From positions 248,001-312,000 of the forward strand of contig NZ_JYLO01000008.1 in NCBI RefSeq assembly GCF_001439845.1: DNA of 64,000 nucleotides. Direction: 5' to 3'. This document shows, in pieces, positions 1 through 12,342 of this stretch. The notes under the pieces are model-generated. The model made no database searches. It was not told the origin of the DNA and worked only from the letters and a program-made list of their open reading frames with translations. A program made the translations under genes and the position numbers. How positions within the stretch are numbered: position 1 is the first letter of the stretch; every line of letters starts with the position of its first letter. The stretch is from Pseudomonas lactis. Lineage in GTDB: Bacteria; Pseudomonadota; Gammaproteobacteria; Pseudomonadales; Pseudomonadaceae.

Positions 1-528
1 CAAGTGATCGTTCCACGCAAAGGTATCCTTGAACTGGCGCGCTTGCTCACCGAGCCGGACGGTAACGTCAGCATCGTGTTGGGCCAGCACCACATTCGCG
101 CCACCACCGGTGAGTTCACCTTCACCTCCAAGTTGGTAGACGGCAAGTTCCCGGACTACGAGCGTGTGTTGCCTAAAGGTGGCGACAAGTTGGTGGTCGG
201 TGATCGTCAGGCTCTGCGTGAAGCCTTCAGCCGTACGGCGATTCTGTCCAACGAAAAGTACCGCGGTATTCGCCTGCAGCTGGCCAACGGCCAACTGAAA
301 ATCCAGGCCAACAACCCGGAACAGGAAGAGGCAGAAGAAGAAGTGGGTGTCGACTACAACGGCGCTTCGCTGGAAATCGGTTTTAACGTGAGCTACCTGT
401 TGGACGTGCTGGGGGTGATGACCACCGAACAGGTTCGTCTGATTCTTTCGGACTCCAACAGCAGCGCCCTGGTACAAGAATCCGACAACGACGACTCGGC
501 TTACGTTGTCATGCCGATGCGCCTGTAA
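1..528 (+). CDS. dnaN: DNA polymerase III sliding clamp (beta subunit), 5' partial
   Basis: C-terminal part of the beta clamp, which encircles DNA and tethers DNA polymerase III. The reading frame is open at the window edge, so the start lies upstream. About 175 residues are visible, covering the end of the second and the third clamp domain. The protein ends with the conserved VMPMRL tail, which forms part of the clamp-binding pocket for partner proteins. It is followed after 20 nt by recF, the usual dnaA-dnaN-recF-gyrB order. Assignment rests on the C-terminal sequence and the context. Confidence 0.97.
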   Translation, partial: QVIVPRKGILELARLLTEPDGNVSIVLGQHHIRATTGEFTFTSKLVDGKFPDYERVLPKGGDKLVVGDRQALREAFSRTAILSNEKYRGIRLQLANGQLKIQANNPEQEEAEEEVGVDYNGASLEIGFNVSYLLDVLGVMTTEQVRLILSDSNSSALVQESDNDDSAYVVMPMRL

Positions 529-548
529 TCATGCTCAGCAGAAGCTAG

Positions 549-4074
<3,526 letters not shown>

Positions 4075-4076
4075 TC

Positions 4077-4081
4077 AGGTA
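4077..4081. repeat. Target site duplication (left copy) AGGTA
   Basis: AGGTA directly precedes the transposon's TGTAGGTTCACA terminus and recurs directly after the opposite terminus at 30968-30972. A 5-bp duplication is the Tn7-family hallmark. It starts 3 nt after the last base of the gyrB stop codon. Confidence 0.93.
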
Positions 4082-4127
4082 TGTAGGTTCACAGAAAAGC
4101 TGCACGCTTTCACAAATAGATGACCGG
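4082..4127. repeat. Transposon right end with two TnsB-type repeats
   Basis: The 12-bp terminal inverted repeat spans 4082-4093. A TTCACAGAAAAG-like box begins at 4088 and a related TTCACAAATAG box at 4109, 21 bp apart. Tn7 right ends carry closely packed 22-bp TnsB sites, so these are probable TnsB binding sites. That they bind TnsB is inferred from this spacing and from the same box in the left end. Confidence 0.8.
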
Positions 4128-4162
4128 CCGGGCTTCAACCATGGCCCCTGTCGGTCACCATC

Positions 4163-4188
4163 AAGCCCGCCTTCGCGGGCTTTTTTTT
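4163..4188 (+). terminator. Rho-independent terminator inside the right end
   Basis: AAGCCCGC and GCGGGCTT pair around a CTTC loop and are followed by eight T. It stops transcription arriving from gyrB and replaces the native gyrB terminator that the insertion pushed beyond the left end (30989-31016). Confidence 0.88.
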
Positions 4189-4189
4189 G

Positions 4190-4912
4190 CCTGGAATTCC
4201 TGCCGGGGCGCCCTACTCCGCTCATTGGAAAATGATGCAGATGGGGGGATTTGAGGAAGTGATTTGATGGGGCGCTGGAAGTGCTGAGAGGGTCGGCGGG
4301 CGGATCTGAGCAGCAGAGAGATTGAGAGGACTTTAAAACTAATATTTGAACACCTTAATAGTTAATTAAGCGTACGTGTTAAGTATTAATTTGAACAATT
4401 TAGTATGGAAGTGGAATTTGGTGGAAGTTGCCATTTTGGATTTTTTGTAGATTTCGAAGGGATGTTGGAATAAGATCTATGACCAACTTTTCCGCTTTGC
4501 ACTGAAGATTTTCAGCCAAATCAGCTGTTTGAAGCGAGAGCTTCAGACCTGATCCAAATTGCTCCAGCGATCACGAAGTGGCCGTTTAGAAATAAAGAGA
4601 GCAAGCCGATTGCTTTAGATTCTGATCAGTCATGAGAGTCATGACCAATGAGAGAAAAGGAGACCTGAAAATGTAGAAAAACGCGATCAATCCCGAGAGG
4701 ACTGACCGCGCTTAGCGAAGCAGACTTGCGTCCTCAGAACCCGCAATGTCTGCTTTTTCGAAGCGACTGTCAATCCTCTCCCATTTTTTCGACCTTAGCG
4801 AGGTTACTCGACGGCACAGTGTTGCCTGTCGAAAGGCCTCACTTCGCCCGCCCTGCGCCTTGATTTTTTGGCGCAGCGTCGGCGCTCGTTTCGAGATTTT
4901 CGGAGGTGTTTC
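4190..4912. other. Noncoding leader between the right end and tnsA, with an AT-rich island
   Basis: About 720 bp with no convincing gene. Positions 4325-4460 are markedly AT-rich for this genome (runs such as TTAATAGTTAATTAAG) and probably hold the tns promoter and binding sites for an H-NS/MvaT-type silencer. At 4657-4676 an AAGGAG ribosome site precedes an ATG directly followed by TAG, a start-stop pair. Functions here are inferred. Confidence 0.5.
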
Positions 4913-5551
4913 ATGACAGTACGAAAGGTGGTCACGCGGCGGTCCAACCATTACCGCGGCTACTTCCCATCGCTCAAAAATAAAAAGCCTGTGCCCTGGG
5001 AGTCCCAGCTCGAAGGCGCTCTTTTTCGGCTTCTTGAGCTGTCTCCTGCGGTCATCGGCTACGTCCCGCAGCCCAGTGAGGAACGTGTTCCATCGCTCCA
5101 GGGCTACTTCAAATATTACCCAGACGTACAGGTTTTCCTCGCGGATGGGCGCGAGTGGTGGTTTGAAGTGAAGCCTCACGACCGACTGAAGATTGCCAGC
5201 GTCAGGCAGCGACTGGATGCCGCTGAGCGCTACTTCAACGCCACTGCCCGTAACTTTTCGGTGATCACTGAAAAGTTAATTGAAGCTGAACCCCTGGCTA
5301 CCAATCTTAGAAGGCTGATGTATCACCGGCGCGGTCCAGAGCTTTCGCATCAGGCGTTGGAGGAGGTAATGGCGACCTTCAACGAATGGCCGCCTATGAC
5401 CGTTGCAGATCTGCTCTACGTGGTTGGTGAGGGGAAAGCCTGGCGCTTGTTAGGCCTTGGGGTGGTGGGCATTGACCTTGATAGGTCAATTGACACTGAC
5501 TCCCCGGTCTTCCTGCAAGGGGGGCACCGTCATGCAAACCTTTTCCCTTAG
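4913..5551 (+). CDS. tnsA: TnsA-family transposon endonuclease
   Basis: Endonuclease that cuts the 5' ends of the transposon, allowing clean cut-and-paste excision with TnsB. The start at 4913 is chosen because a GGAGG site lies 8 nt upstream; this gives 212 aa. The PD-(D/E)xK-type catalytic set looks intact: E34 in ESQLE, D71 in YPDV and the E85-V-K87 strand, matching the E...D...QVK arrangement of Tn7 TnsA. The 3' end overlaps the likely tnsB start by 20 nt, indicating translational coupling. The element should therefore excise fully rather than form cointegrates. Confidence 0.9.
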   Translation: MTVRKVVTRRSNHYRGYFPSLKNKKPVPWESQLEGALFRLLELSPAVIGYVPQPSEERVPSLQGYFKYYPDVQVFLADGREWWFEVKPHDRLKIASVRQRLDAAERYFNATARNFSVITEKLIEAEPLATNLRRLMYHRRGPELSHQALEEVMATFNEWPPMTVADLLYVVGEGKAWRLLGLGVVGIDLDRSIDTDSPVFLQGGHRHANLFP

Positions 5552-7490
5552 GGTGAAATTGGTCGTCATCGTTCGTGGCGTACTGATGGTGCTTGAGAAG
5601 AGGCTTATTGACCGGAAGCTGCTCTTTTTCGATGAGCTTGGTGAGCCCACGAAGCTATCCGAGAAGGAGTTCTATGAGGCCTACGAGAAGCGCGAGATCG
5701 AGATCTCCGCTGATCAGCCATACCTTGGGAAGGTTCCGTATGTGCGGAACGTCCCTCCAGATATTTCATGCTTCCCCAAAAAACATGGAGATGAGGCATT
5801 GCGTCGACGCAAGTATCTGGACGACCTAACTAAGCGCGGTAAATACAAGCTACCGGGTGACGAAGACATGATCAAGAAACTTAGAGATATCGCCAAAAAG
5901 ATTGGGGATGCGTGCGCACCCTCGGTTTCCACTATTCGACGTTGGGCAGCCAAATACATTGGCCAGAACGTAGTAAAGCTTATCCCTCAGCATGCCAAAA
6001 AGGGTCGGGCTGCCGCGATACAGGGAGAGCTCGAAGTTATTCTTGAAGGGGTGATTAATAAAACCTACCTGCAGGATACGATTCCAGCGGTCAGCGTGGT
6101 CGTTTCAGAATTCGAAGATCAGATAAAAGAGAGGAACAAAAGTCGTTTGCCTTCGGATCAGCTCAAGATCCCAAGCGGAATGACTGTCCGAAGGTACATC
6201 GCCAAGCTGGATCCGTACCTTGTGGATAAGGAGAGGCTCGGAAAACACGCAGCAGACAAGAAGCACCGTGTTGCGGCGGGTGTCCTACGTGTCCATGAGA
6301 TTTTGGAACGTTGGGAAATTGATCACACCTTGTTGGACGTCCAGCTTGTGGATGAAACCTCGGGGCTGTGCATTGGGCGCCCCTATCTGACGATCGTCCT
6401 CGACCGCTTCTCTCGAATGGTGATGGGATATTTGCTCCACCTGTCGGCGCCAAATACGGAAACCGTGCTTCGTGTGATCGAACGCTCAATCCGTCCAAAA
6501 GCCGAATTGCTGAAGCGCTTTCCGAAAGTGAGAAATGAATGGTGGGCACGTGGGCTGCCGGCTCGAATAGTCCCAGACAACGCAGCGGAATTTCACGCGG
6601 GCGATCTCATCATGGGATTCAACGAGTTGGGTATCGAGATCATGTATCCCGCTTCAAGGGCCCCTCAAAGGAAAGGTGCCGTCGAACGCTTTTTCAGCAC
6701 ACAGAACCTGGGGCTTATCCACAACCTCCCGGGTACCACCTTCTCGAATATCCAGCAGCGTGGCGATTACGACTCGGAGAAGAATGCATGTTTCACGCTC
6801 CCTCAATTGGAGGCGGTGGTAGTGAAATGGATCGTCGATGGTTACCACCAGACTCCTCATCGGGGGCTGGACAACAGAACACCGGCTCAAGTCTGGGGGA
6901 CTAGCGAGGCGAACCATGTCATCAGCCTTCCCGTCGACCTGGACTCGTTGGAGTGCATTCTGGCCAAGCGGGCCTCGGTGAAGGTTCACCATTACGGCAT
7001 CGAGGTTGCCAAAGTGGGCTACCACTCTACGGAACTTGCTGAGCTCCGTATGCGTTTGGCAGACGGAGAAAAGGTAAACGTCCGCTATCGAGACGAAGCC
7101 GGGCACGTTTGGGTTCACGACCGCTTCAGAAACTTGTTCTTCAAAGTGCCCGCCAAAGATGAGCGAATGGCCGGTAAGAGCAGGGAGGTGTGGAAGGCTG
7201 CCGAGAAAGCGCTGCGAGAAAAATATAATGAGCAGCCTAGCTTCGAGGCTACGCACAGGTGCTACCAGGAAATTATGGAAGATGCAGACGAGGCCCGCCG
7301 TTCGCAGACGCTCAGAAAACGACGCGCAGCTGCCATAGCGAAAATCGACAAGGAGGGTCGAGTGACCGAAAGCACGCCTCCACCCAAGGTACTCGCTGAA
7401 GTGGAATGGACCGGTGACTCTATTCCTAACATTCCGCCAGCAGCCTTCAAGGTCTCGGTTCGTCGCCCTGCTGGGAGTTCTAAGCCATGA
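5532..7490 (+). CDS. tnsB: TnsB-family DDE transposase
   Basis: Transposase that binds the end repeats and performs 3'-end cleavage and strand transfer. It has an rve-type catalytic core with D264 (EIDHT), D349 (VPDNAAEF) and E385 (GAVERFF); the 35-residue gap between the last two is typical of DDE enzymes. The N-terminal half carries HTH-like DNA-binding segments. The ATG at 5532 is preferred because an AAGGGGGG ribosome site precedes it; an ATG at 5586 is an alternative. The end overlaps tnsC in an ATGA, so tnsA-B-C form one operon. Confidence 0.93.
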   Translation: MQTFSLRVKLVVIVRGVLMVLEKRLIDRKLLFFDELGEPTKLSEKEFYEAYEKREIEISADQPYLGKVPYVRNVPPDISCFPKKHGDEALRRRKYLDDLTKRGKYKLPGDEDMIKKLRDIAKKIGDACAPSVSTIRRWAAKYIGQNVVKLIPQHAKKGRAAAIQGELEVILEGVINKTYLQDTIPAVSVVVSEFEDQIKERNKSRLPSDQLKIPSGMTVRRYIAKLDPYLVDKERLGKHAADKKHRVAAGVLRVHEILERWEIDHTLLDVQLVDETSGLCIGRPYLTIVLDRFSRMVMGYLLHLSAPNTETVLRVIERSIRPKAELLKRFPKVRNEWWARGLPARIVPDNAAEFHAGDLIMGFNELGIEIMYPASRAPQRKGAVERFFSTQNLGLIHNLPGTTFSNIQQRGDYDSEKNACFTLPQLEAVVVKWIVDGYHQTPHRGLDNRTPAQVWGTSEANHVISLPVDLDSLECILAKRASVKVHHYGIEVAKVGYHSTELAELRMRLADGEKVNVRYRDEAGHVWVHDRFRNLFFKVPAKDERMAGKSREVWKAAEKALREKYNEQPSFEATHRCYQEIMEDADEARRSQTLRKRRAAAIAKIDKEGRVTESTPPPKVLAEVEWTGDSIPNIPPAAFKVSVRRPAGSSKP

Positions 7491-8446
7491 ACGCCATCAA
7501 TCTGTACGAATGCTACGAGCATGGTGAATACAGCTTTACGCTCCGCGATCGTTTTATTCACAGCCCTCAAGTCGAGCGAGCGTTGACGCGACTAGGCGAT
7601 ATCCACGGCGATAGTCGGCGTACCAGAGCAAGTAAAGGGTTGCTGATCCAAGGTCCAAGCGGAGTGGGCAAGAGCACATTGGTCAAGGAGTACATTCGGT
7701 CATTGGAGGAATTGGAGAGCCATGACCCACAGAAGCGGACAGTTCTGTTCGTCGAGATGCCTTCGTCTCCAACCAAAAAGAACCTGGCAGCAGCCATTTT
7801 GGCAGAGCTGAAGGATCCCTTCGCAGAGGCACGAGGACATTCGGCAGAGGTTAAATTTGCGCGAGTAGTCCTGCTGCTGAAGAACCTTGGCGTGGAGATG
7901 TTGGTCCTCGATGAGGCGCAGCACCTGGTCGATTATCGTCGTAATGGTGCGTATGAGGCAGCAGACTGGATCAAGAGTCTGATGAATGAAACCAGTATCG
8001 CGTTTGTTCTGATTGGGCTGAAGCGCACCGAAAATCTCCTGCTAGCAAACGAGCAACTGCGACGCAGGTTTTCGGCCACGGTGGCATACGATCGCTTCAC
8101 CTTCTCCGCTAATACGTCTCTTCATTTCGTGATGTTGTTGCAGGCAATCGAGGGCGAACTGCCTGTTCAAACCATCAGTTTTGTAGAGCCAGCGATGATT
8201 AAACGCTTCTACCTGGCTTCCTATGGATTGATCGACTACCTCATCAAGATTGTGGACAGGGCTGTTTGGCTGGTTCAAGTCCAGGACCTTGTCGGGATTG
8301 AACTTCCTGTGCTGGCCCAGGCTTTTGAAGACGAGGTTTGGAGCTACGCCACCGAGGATCGAAACCCCTTCAGTGCGAGCTTCAATTTCCAGCCTCTGTT
8401 CGGGAAGCGGGAGCCGTTTGAGACGTTCGAAGAGAGCAGTACCTGA
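7487..8446 (+). CDS. tnsC: TnsC/TniB-family AAA+ regulator of transposition
   Basis: AAA+ ATPase that assembles on target DNA and links the target selector TniQ to the TnsAB transposase. Walker A is GPSGVGKS at residues 56-63 and Walker B is MLVLDEAQ at 138-145. At 319 aa it is much shorter than Tn7 TnsC (about 555 aa) and closer to the compact TniB-like forms. Its ATG overlaps the tnsB stop. The gap to tniQ is 75 nt, so tniQ may be in the same transcript. Confidence 0.92.
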   Translation: MNAINLYECYEHGEYSFTLRDRFIHSPQVERALTRLGDIHGDSRRTRASKGLLIQGPSGVGKSTLVKEYIRSLEELESHDPQKRTVLFVEMPSSPTKKNLAAAILAELKDPFAEARGHSAEVKFARVVLLLKNLGVEMLVLDEAQHLVDYRRNGAYEAADWIKSLMNETSIAFVLIGLKRTENLLLANEQLRRRFSATVAYDRFTFSANTSLHFVMLLQAIEGELPVQTISFVEPAMIKRFYLASYGLIDYLIKIVDRAVWLVQVQDLVGIELPVLAQAFEDEVWSYATEDRNPFSASFNFQPLFGKREPFETFEESST

Positions 8447-8521
8447 CGGCCAAGGGCCGGGCTTATCGGCCCGGCTCTACTCCCCTGATTTTTATGTCTT
8501 CGATTTCATGGATGTGTAGGA

Positions 8522-10438
8522 ATGTTTGGTCTTTTAATCAACCCACGACCACACCAAGACGAAAGTCTTTTGGGGTACCTGCAGCGCCTGGCGAAAGCCA
8601 ACGGATTACCCAGAAAGGAACTGCTCACCGCCTTTGCACGAGCCGACGAGACCGATGTTGCGGACTGGCTGCAGATGATGGAAGGACCACTGAGCTGGCC
8701 TGCGGTATCTGCTGAGTTTCGTGATCCAAGGCCCAAGGGGGTCAAGTTATGGACGACTCATCACGCTCGTTACTGTCCGATCTGTTTGGGCGAAGCCGGT
8801 TATTGGAGAGAAAGCTGGGGCTTGACCCTGGTTACGACGTGTTCTGTCCACGGCACTGAACTCCACGGGCGGTGCCCCAACTGTCTGAAGGAAACCGATC
8901 CAAGCGCAATGAGTGCGAATAGTTGCCAAGCGTGTGGCACCTCATTGAGTGGGACCAATTTTGAGATCGCGCCGGCGAGTGATACGGCCGCCTGGCTCAC
9001 CTCTGGCTTTGAAGATAGGTTTTACGCCGACTCGTTGCCAGCTGACGCGGGATTGGCGGCCCTCACCTACGAACAGTTTCACGAGTTGTCATCGCGTCTC
9101 GCTGTCAGAAGTTTGCCTACGGAAAGAACCCAGCCGCTGAAGGTTGCTGATTCGGGTTCGCTAGAGATATCGCGGCTTATGGCAAACGCGGCGGGCGTGG
9201 TTCTCATGAACTGGCCTCTCGCATTCAGAGAACTGCTGAGTGGCCTCAAGGCAGTCCATTCCGATAACGAACATTGGACGCTCAGCAGATCGTTCGGCCC
9301 GATATACCACGACATCCACCGTGATCTGGATGACTCTTGTTTTGACTTTCTTCGTCGAGAGTTCGAATCATTTCTGCAGCATGCGTGGGAAGCACCGTTA
9401 GCGAAGCGAAATCGCAATTTGAGTGAGGAGACGATTGAGAGACATCGTTGGGTGTCGTTCGATTCTGCTGCTGAAGCTTGTGGTCTCGGGGTATCAGTCA
9501 TAAAACGCCTTCATCAGGAGGGACAAATCGCCTATCGGGAGAAGGTCCATGAAGATCGAGTCTTTACGGTCGTGGACCTGGATCATTTGAAGGCAATCTC
9601 GCAGCATCTCCAGGGCGTGGCTGATATGAAAGAAACCTCGACTTTGCTAAGCCTCTGTCGCAATCGGGTTAGGCAGCTGCTAGCTGGTGGTACCCTCCAG
9701 TTCTTTGGTGGAGAACCGCGCCCAGGCGAAAGGTGGCTGATTGACTGCCGCTCGATCAACGAATTGATTGATGAGAAGCTGCCTACCAGCTCTGACCAGA
9801 GCCTGGTGTCGATCAACTACTTGGCCAAGCATTCTCTGCCCAAGGGGGGTGGGTTGGTCGAGTTGGTTCAGGCAATACGTGCAGGTGAACTTCGCGCTTA
9901 CGGCCCAGCTGAGAATGGCTCGGTTGCGGTAGGGGCGTGGTTACTCAAGCCGCAAGATTTTGCAGCGTGGCAACAAGCCCGAGCTGAGAACAAGAGTCCG
10001 GTCTTTCCCGGCCTGTCGGTAGTCAAGGCTGCTGCGCTGTTAGGCGTCAAAGAACAATGCGCATACGCGTTCGTTCGACTGGGTCTGCTATGGAGCACTG
10101 CTGTCGAACGAGGCCGGCGTACGCAATTGATGGTTAAGCCTCAAGCCATCGACAGATTCAGGCGTGGCTATATCTTGGGACCGGAGATTGCGGTGTATTT
10201 GGGGAAGTCGACCAGGGAGGCGTTCAAGCACCTTTGGGAGGCCAGGTTTCGCCCCGTTGCGGGGCCATCCATTCCAAACGCGGCTTGCCGGCAGTACGTT
10301 TGGGTAAGAAGCAAAAAGCTGATCGATTACCTCGCAAGTGAAGCCGCCCAGATCGACGATCCTGAAGCCATCACGTTTTTATCCACACCGATCGCTCAGC
10401 CTCGTGATTGCCGATTCAGGCATGTGGGATCAAGATAG
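8522..10438 (+). CDS. tniQ: TniQ/TnsD-like target-site selector
   Basis: Target-selection protein with an N-terminal TniQ domain and a long C-terminal extension (638 aa in all), the TnsD layout rather than the short TniQ of about 400 aa. Two zinc clusters are visible: C85, C88, C107, H110 and C118, C121, C135, C138. Further on, segments resembling helix-turn-helix folds (near residue 315 and again near 500) could read the attachment site. As the only TniQ in the element and next to gyrB, it is the likely reader of the gyrB 3' end; this is inferred from context. Confidence 0.88.
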   Translation: MFGLLINPRPHQDESLLGYLQRLAKANGLPRKELLTAFARADETDVADWLQMMEGPLSWPAVSAEFRDPRPKGVKLWTTHHARYCPICLGEAGYWRESWGLTLVTTCSVHGTELHGRCPNCLKETDPSAMSANSCQACGTSLSGTNFEIAPASDTAAWLTSGFEDRFYADSLPADAGLAALTYEQFHELSSRLAVRSLPTERTQPLKVADSGSLEISRLMANAAGVVLMNWPLAFRELLSGLKAVHSDNEHWTLSRSFGPIYHDIHRDLDDSCFDFLRREFESFLQHAWEAPLAKRNRNLSEETIERHRWVSFDSAAEACGLGVSVIKRLHQEGQIAYREKVHEDRVFTVVDLDHLKAISQHLQGVADMKETSTLLSLCRNRVRQLLAGGTLQFFGGEPRPGERWLIDCRSINELIDEKLPTSSDQSLVSINYLAKHSLPKGGGLVELVQAIRAGELRAYGPAENGSVAVGAWLLKPQDFAAWQQARAENKSPVFPGLSVVKAAALLGVKEQCAYAFVRLGLLWSTAVERGRRTQLMVKPQAIDRFRRGYILGPEIAVYLGKSTREAFKHLWEARFRPVAGPSIPNAACRQYVWVRSKKLIDYLASEAAQIDDPEAITFLSTPIAQPRDCRFRHVGSR

Positions 10439-10494
10439 TTAGCACGCTTTCTTTCTTGATTGCTAAAATCATCGAACCCATTTTGGAGAATCTT

Positions 10495-10854
10495 ATGTCC
10501 CGTCTCGCTGAATTCCGCCTGCTCGAACAACAGCTCGCAGCCCAACTGGCGGAGCTGGAAGCGCTGAAAAATGACTCTGCCCTGAAGCAGGAAATGGAAT
10601 TTGAAACGAAGCTGCGCAGTTTGCTCAACGAGTATGGCTACGGCCTGCGCCAAGTGGTGCTGATCCTCGATCCGCAAGCGGTGGCTTCCACTGATATGGC
10701 CCCAAAAACCTCTCGGAAACCACGCGAAGTAAAGGTCTACAAGAATCCACACAGCGGAGAGGTTGTTGAGACCAAGGGTGGTAATCAGCGTACGCTTAAG
10801 GCCTGGAAAAACGAGTATGGCGCTGAGGTAGTCGAGTCTTGGCTCGCCAATTGA
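10495..10854 (+). CDS. MvaT/MvaU-family H-NS-like xenogeneic silencer
   Basis: A 119-aa nucleoid-associated protein of the Pseudomonas MvaT family, which coats AT-rich foreign DNA. The N-terminal half (MSRLAEFRLLEQQL onward) is a coiled-coil oligomerisation helix. The C-terminal half has the family's DNA-binding core, with VKVYKNPHSGEV and the KGGNQRTLKAWK AT-hook-like loop. The start at 10495 follows a GGAGA site; the frame is open further upstream but without such a site. Being carried on the transposon, it may silence tns genes and cargo or buffer the chromosomal MvaT pool. Confidence 0.92.
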   Translation: MSRLAEFRLLEQQLAAQLAELEALKNDSALKQEMEFETKLRSLLNEYGYGLRQVVLILDPQAVASTDMAPKTSRKPREVKVYKNPHSGEVVETKGGNQRTLKAWKNEYGAEVVESWLAN

Positions 10855-11402
10855 TTGCACTGCAGGCGGCTTCTGGCACGAGATGAATCGTGGTGCGCCC
10901 CGAATGCAAATTCCCATTCTGGGGCGTGACGAAATTTTCTGCGGGTGGTGGTGACACACAGTTTATGCGCATTAAATAGAGGTCCACTTCAAAAAATGGA
11001 CTCTCCAAAATGCGGAATGCTCTCGTCTCAATCTCAGTGAACACCATCGCAAGCCTCCTGACTGCGCTTGTGCTTCACTGGATCACCCGTCCTCTTTCCG
11101 ACCTCTCCATTCAGCCAATCACGGCCTCAAACTCTGGATCCAAGAGCTCTTCGTGCTCTTCGTAGATGAGAAATCTGGACCAGACAGCACGTTTCTGAAC
11201 CACCCCATCAGAGCAAGCGTTCCCCTGGATTGAGCTATCTGGTGACGATTCGTTGAGTTTCTTCTCACTGCTAGGAAGAGCTCTGATTAAAAATTCGTGC
11301 TTCCTCAGAGGCTTAGCGATGGTGTCTGTAGAGGCTTTTCTGGAATGACGAGTAAGCTCCTGATGGAGGCGTTTTCTGCACTCCATCCCTCACGGGGACC
11401 GC
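10855..11402. other. Gap between the mvaT-like gene and the TIGR04255 cassette
   Basis: About 550 bp. Short open frames occur on both strands, but none has a convincing ribosome site or a recognisable protein. It probably holds the mvaT-like terminator region; nothing else could be supported. Confidence 0.5.
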
Positions 11403-11454
11403 TTGTCAAATCGAAAGGCCCTGCTATACAGTTCTTGTCAAAGGATTTGTCAAA
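11403..11454 (+). promoter_or_regulatory. Promoter with three TTGTCAAA direct repeats
   Basis: TTGTCA at 11403-11408 and TATACA at 11425-11430, 16 bp apart, make a good sigma-70 promoter for the gene at 11500. TTGTCAAA occurs three times in direct orientation (11403-11410, 11435-11442, 11447-11454), one copy overlapping the -35 box. This looks like an operator; the HTH protein encoded downstream is a candidate ligand. Confidence 0.6.
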
Positions 11455-11499
11455 TGATGTAGAATCCGGTCCCTCGTTGGGCGCGGTGGAGGAGTTAAC

Positions 11500-12342
11500 A
11501 TGTCAGAACGCGAAGGGGTCTTAGCAAGGGCGCCGCTTATCTATGCGTTGAGCGTAATCAGATTTGCCCCGATTCTTAAGCTGCCAAAGCTGATCCCAGA
11601 CATTCAGCACACGATCCGTCAGAGCCTCCCGGGCTTCTTCCAGATGGTCAAGGGCGTGCCGCCTGGAGTGATGCACAGCGGAGAACCGAATTCTTGGGCG
11701 TTCCTTAATCGGGATGCTGACTACGCGTGCGTGCTGGCCATGGATCACATGATCCTGCAAAGCACAAATTATCTTCATTTTGATAACCACTTAGCGCTTT
11801 TCCGTGAGTGCATTGAGGCGCTGGTAGGGCAAGCAGGTGCATTGGATATCACCGCTATCGGGATGCGGTACGTCGATAAAATTGAACCAGCTGAAGGTGA
11901 GACCCTAGCCGACTACCTTCCGGAAGCCATGCTCCCACTTAAATGCGATGAGCTAGCGGCGCATGGGAAAGTCCCCAAGGAGCAGCTTGGAATCTCTACT
12001 ACCACCTACCATCTAGATCCGGAGTATCTGCACATCAGATGCTGGCGGCAGACTGGTATGTGGATACCGGAAGATTTGGTCGAGCCGGCCATGGTTTTCG
12101 AAATTGCTAAGCAATCGAGGAATTCATCCAAGCATGGTGCTCCTCTGCAAGGTGCATTTGTGCCTGTTAGCGAAAATGGTGCTCTTCTCGATACGGATGC
12201 GCATTGGCCGCTGCAGTTAGCCGAACGACTGGGAACCGAGGAGATCTGCACGAGACTCGACGGTTTGCATAAGACTGCTAACTTTGCTTTTAGGACAGTC
12301 GCGAAAGATCATGCCTTTGAGGTTTGGGGGAAGGCGAAATGA
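11500..12342 (+). CDS. TIGR04255 family protein
   Basis: A 280-aa soluble protein recognisable as TIGR04255, a sporadically distributed bacterial family of unknown biochemical function. The N-terminal segment RAPLIYALSVIRFAPI and the central ITAIGMRYVDKIEP stretch are its typical features. A GGAGG site lies 6 nt before the ATG. It is the first gene of a cassette: its TGA overlaps the next ATG, and a promoter with three operator-like repeats lies upstream. No catalytic residues are obvious. Its place in transposon cargo would fit defence or stress sensing, but that is inference. Confidence 0.75.
   Translation: MSEREGVLARAPLIYALSVIRFAPILKLPKLIPDIQHTIRQSLPGFFQMVKGVPPGVMHSGEPNSWAFLNRDADYACVLAMDHMILQSTNYLHFDNHLALFRECIEALVGQAGALDITAIGMRYVDKIEPAEGETLADYLPEAMLPLKCDELAAHGKVPKEQLGISTTTYHLDPEYLHIRCWRQTGMWIPEDLVEPAMVFEIAKQSRNSSKHGAPLQGAFVPVSENGALLDTDAHWPLQLAERLGTEEICTRLDGLHKTANFAFRTVAKDHAFEVWGKAK

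Noticed and set aside
11111-11386. Minus-strand 91-codon frame in the gap before the TIGR04255 gene
   Set aside because: No ribosome site, no recognisable motif and no partner gene; kept as noncoding.
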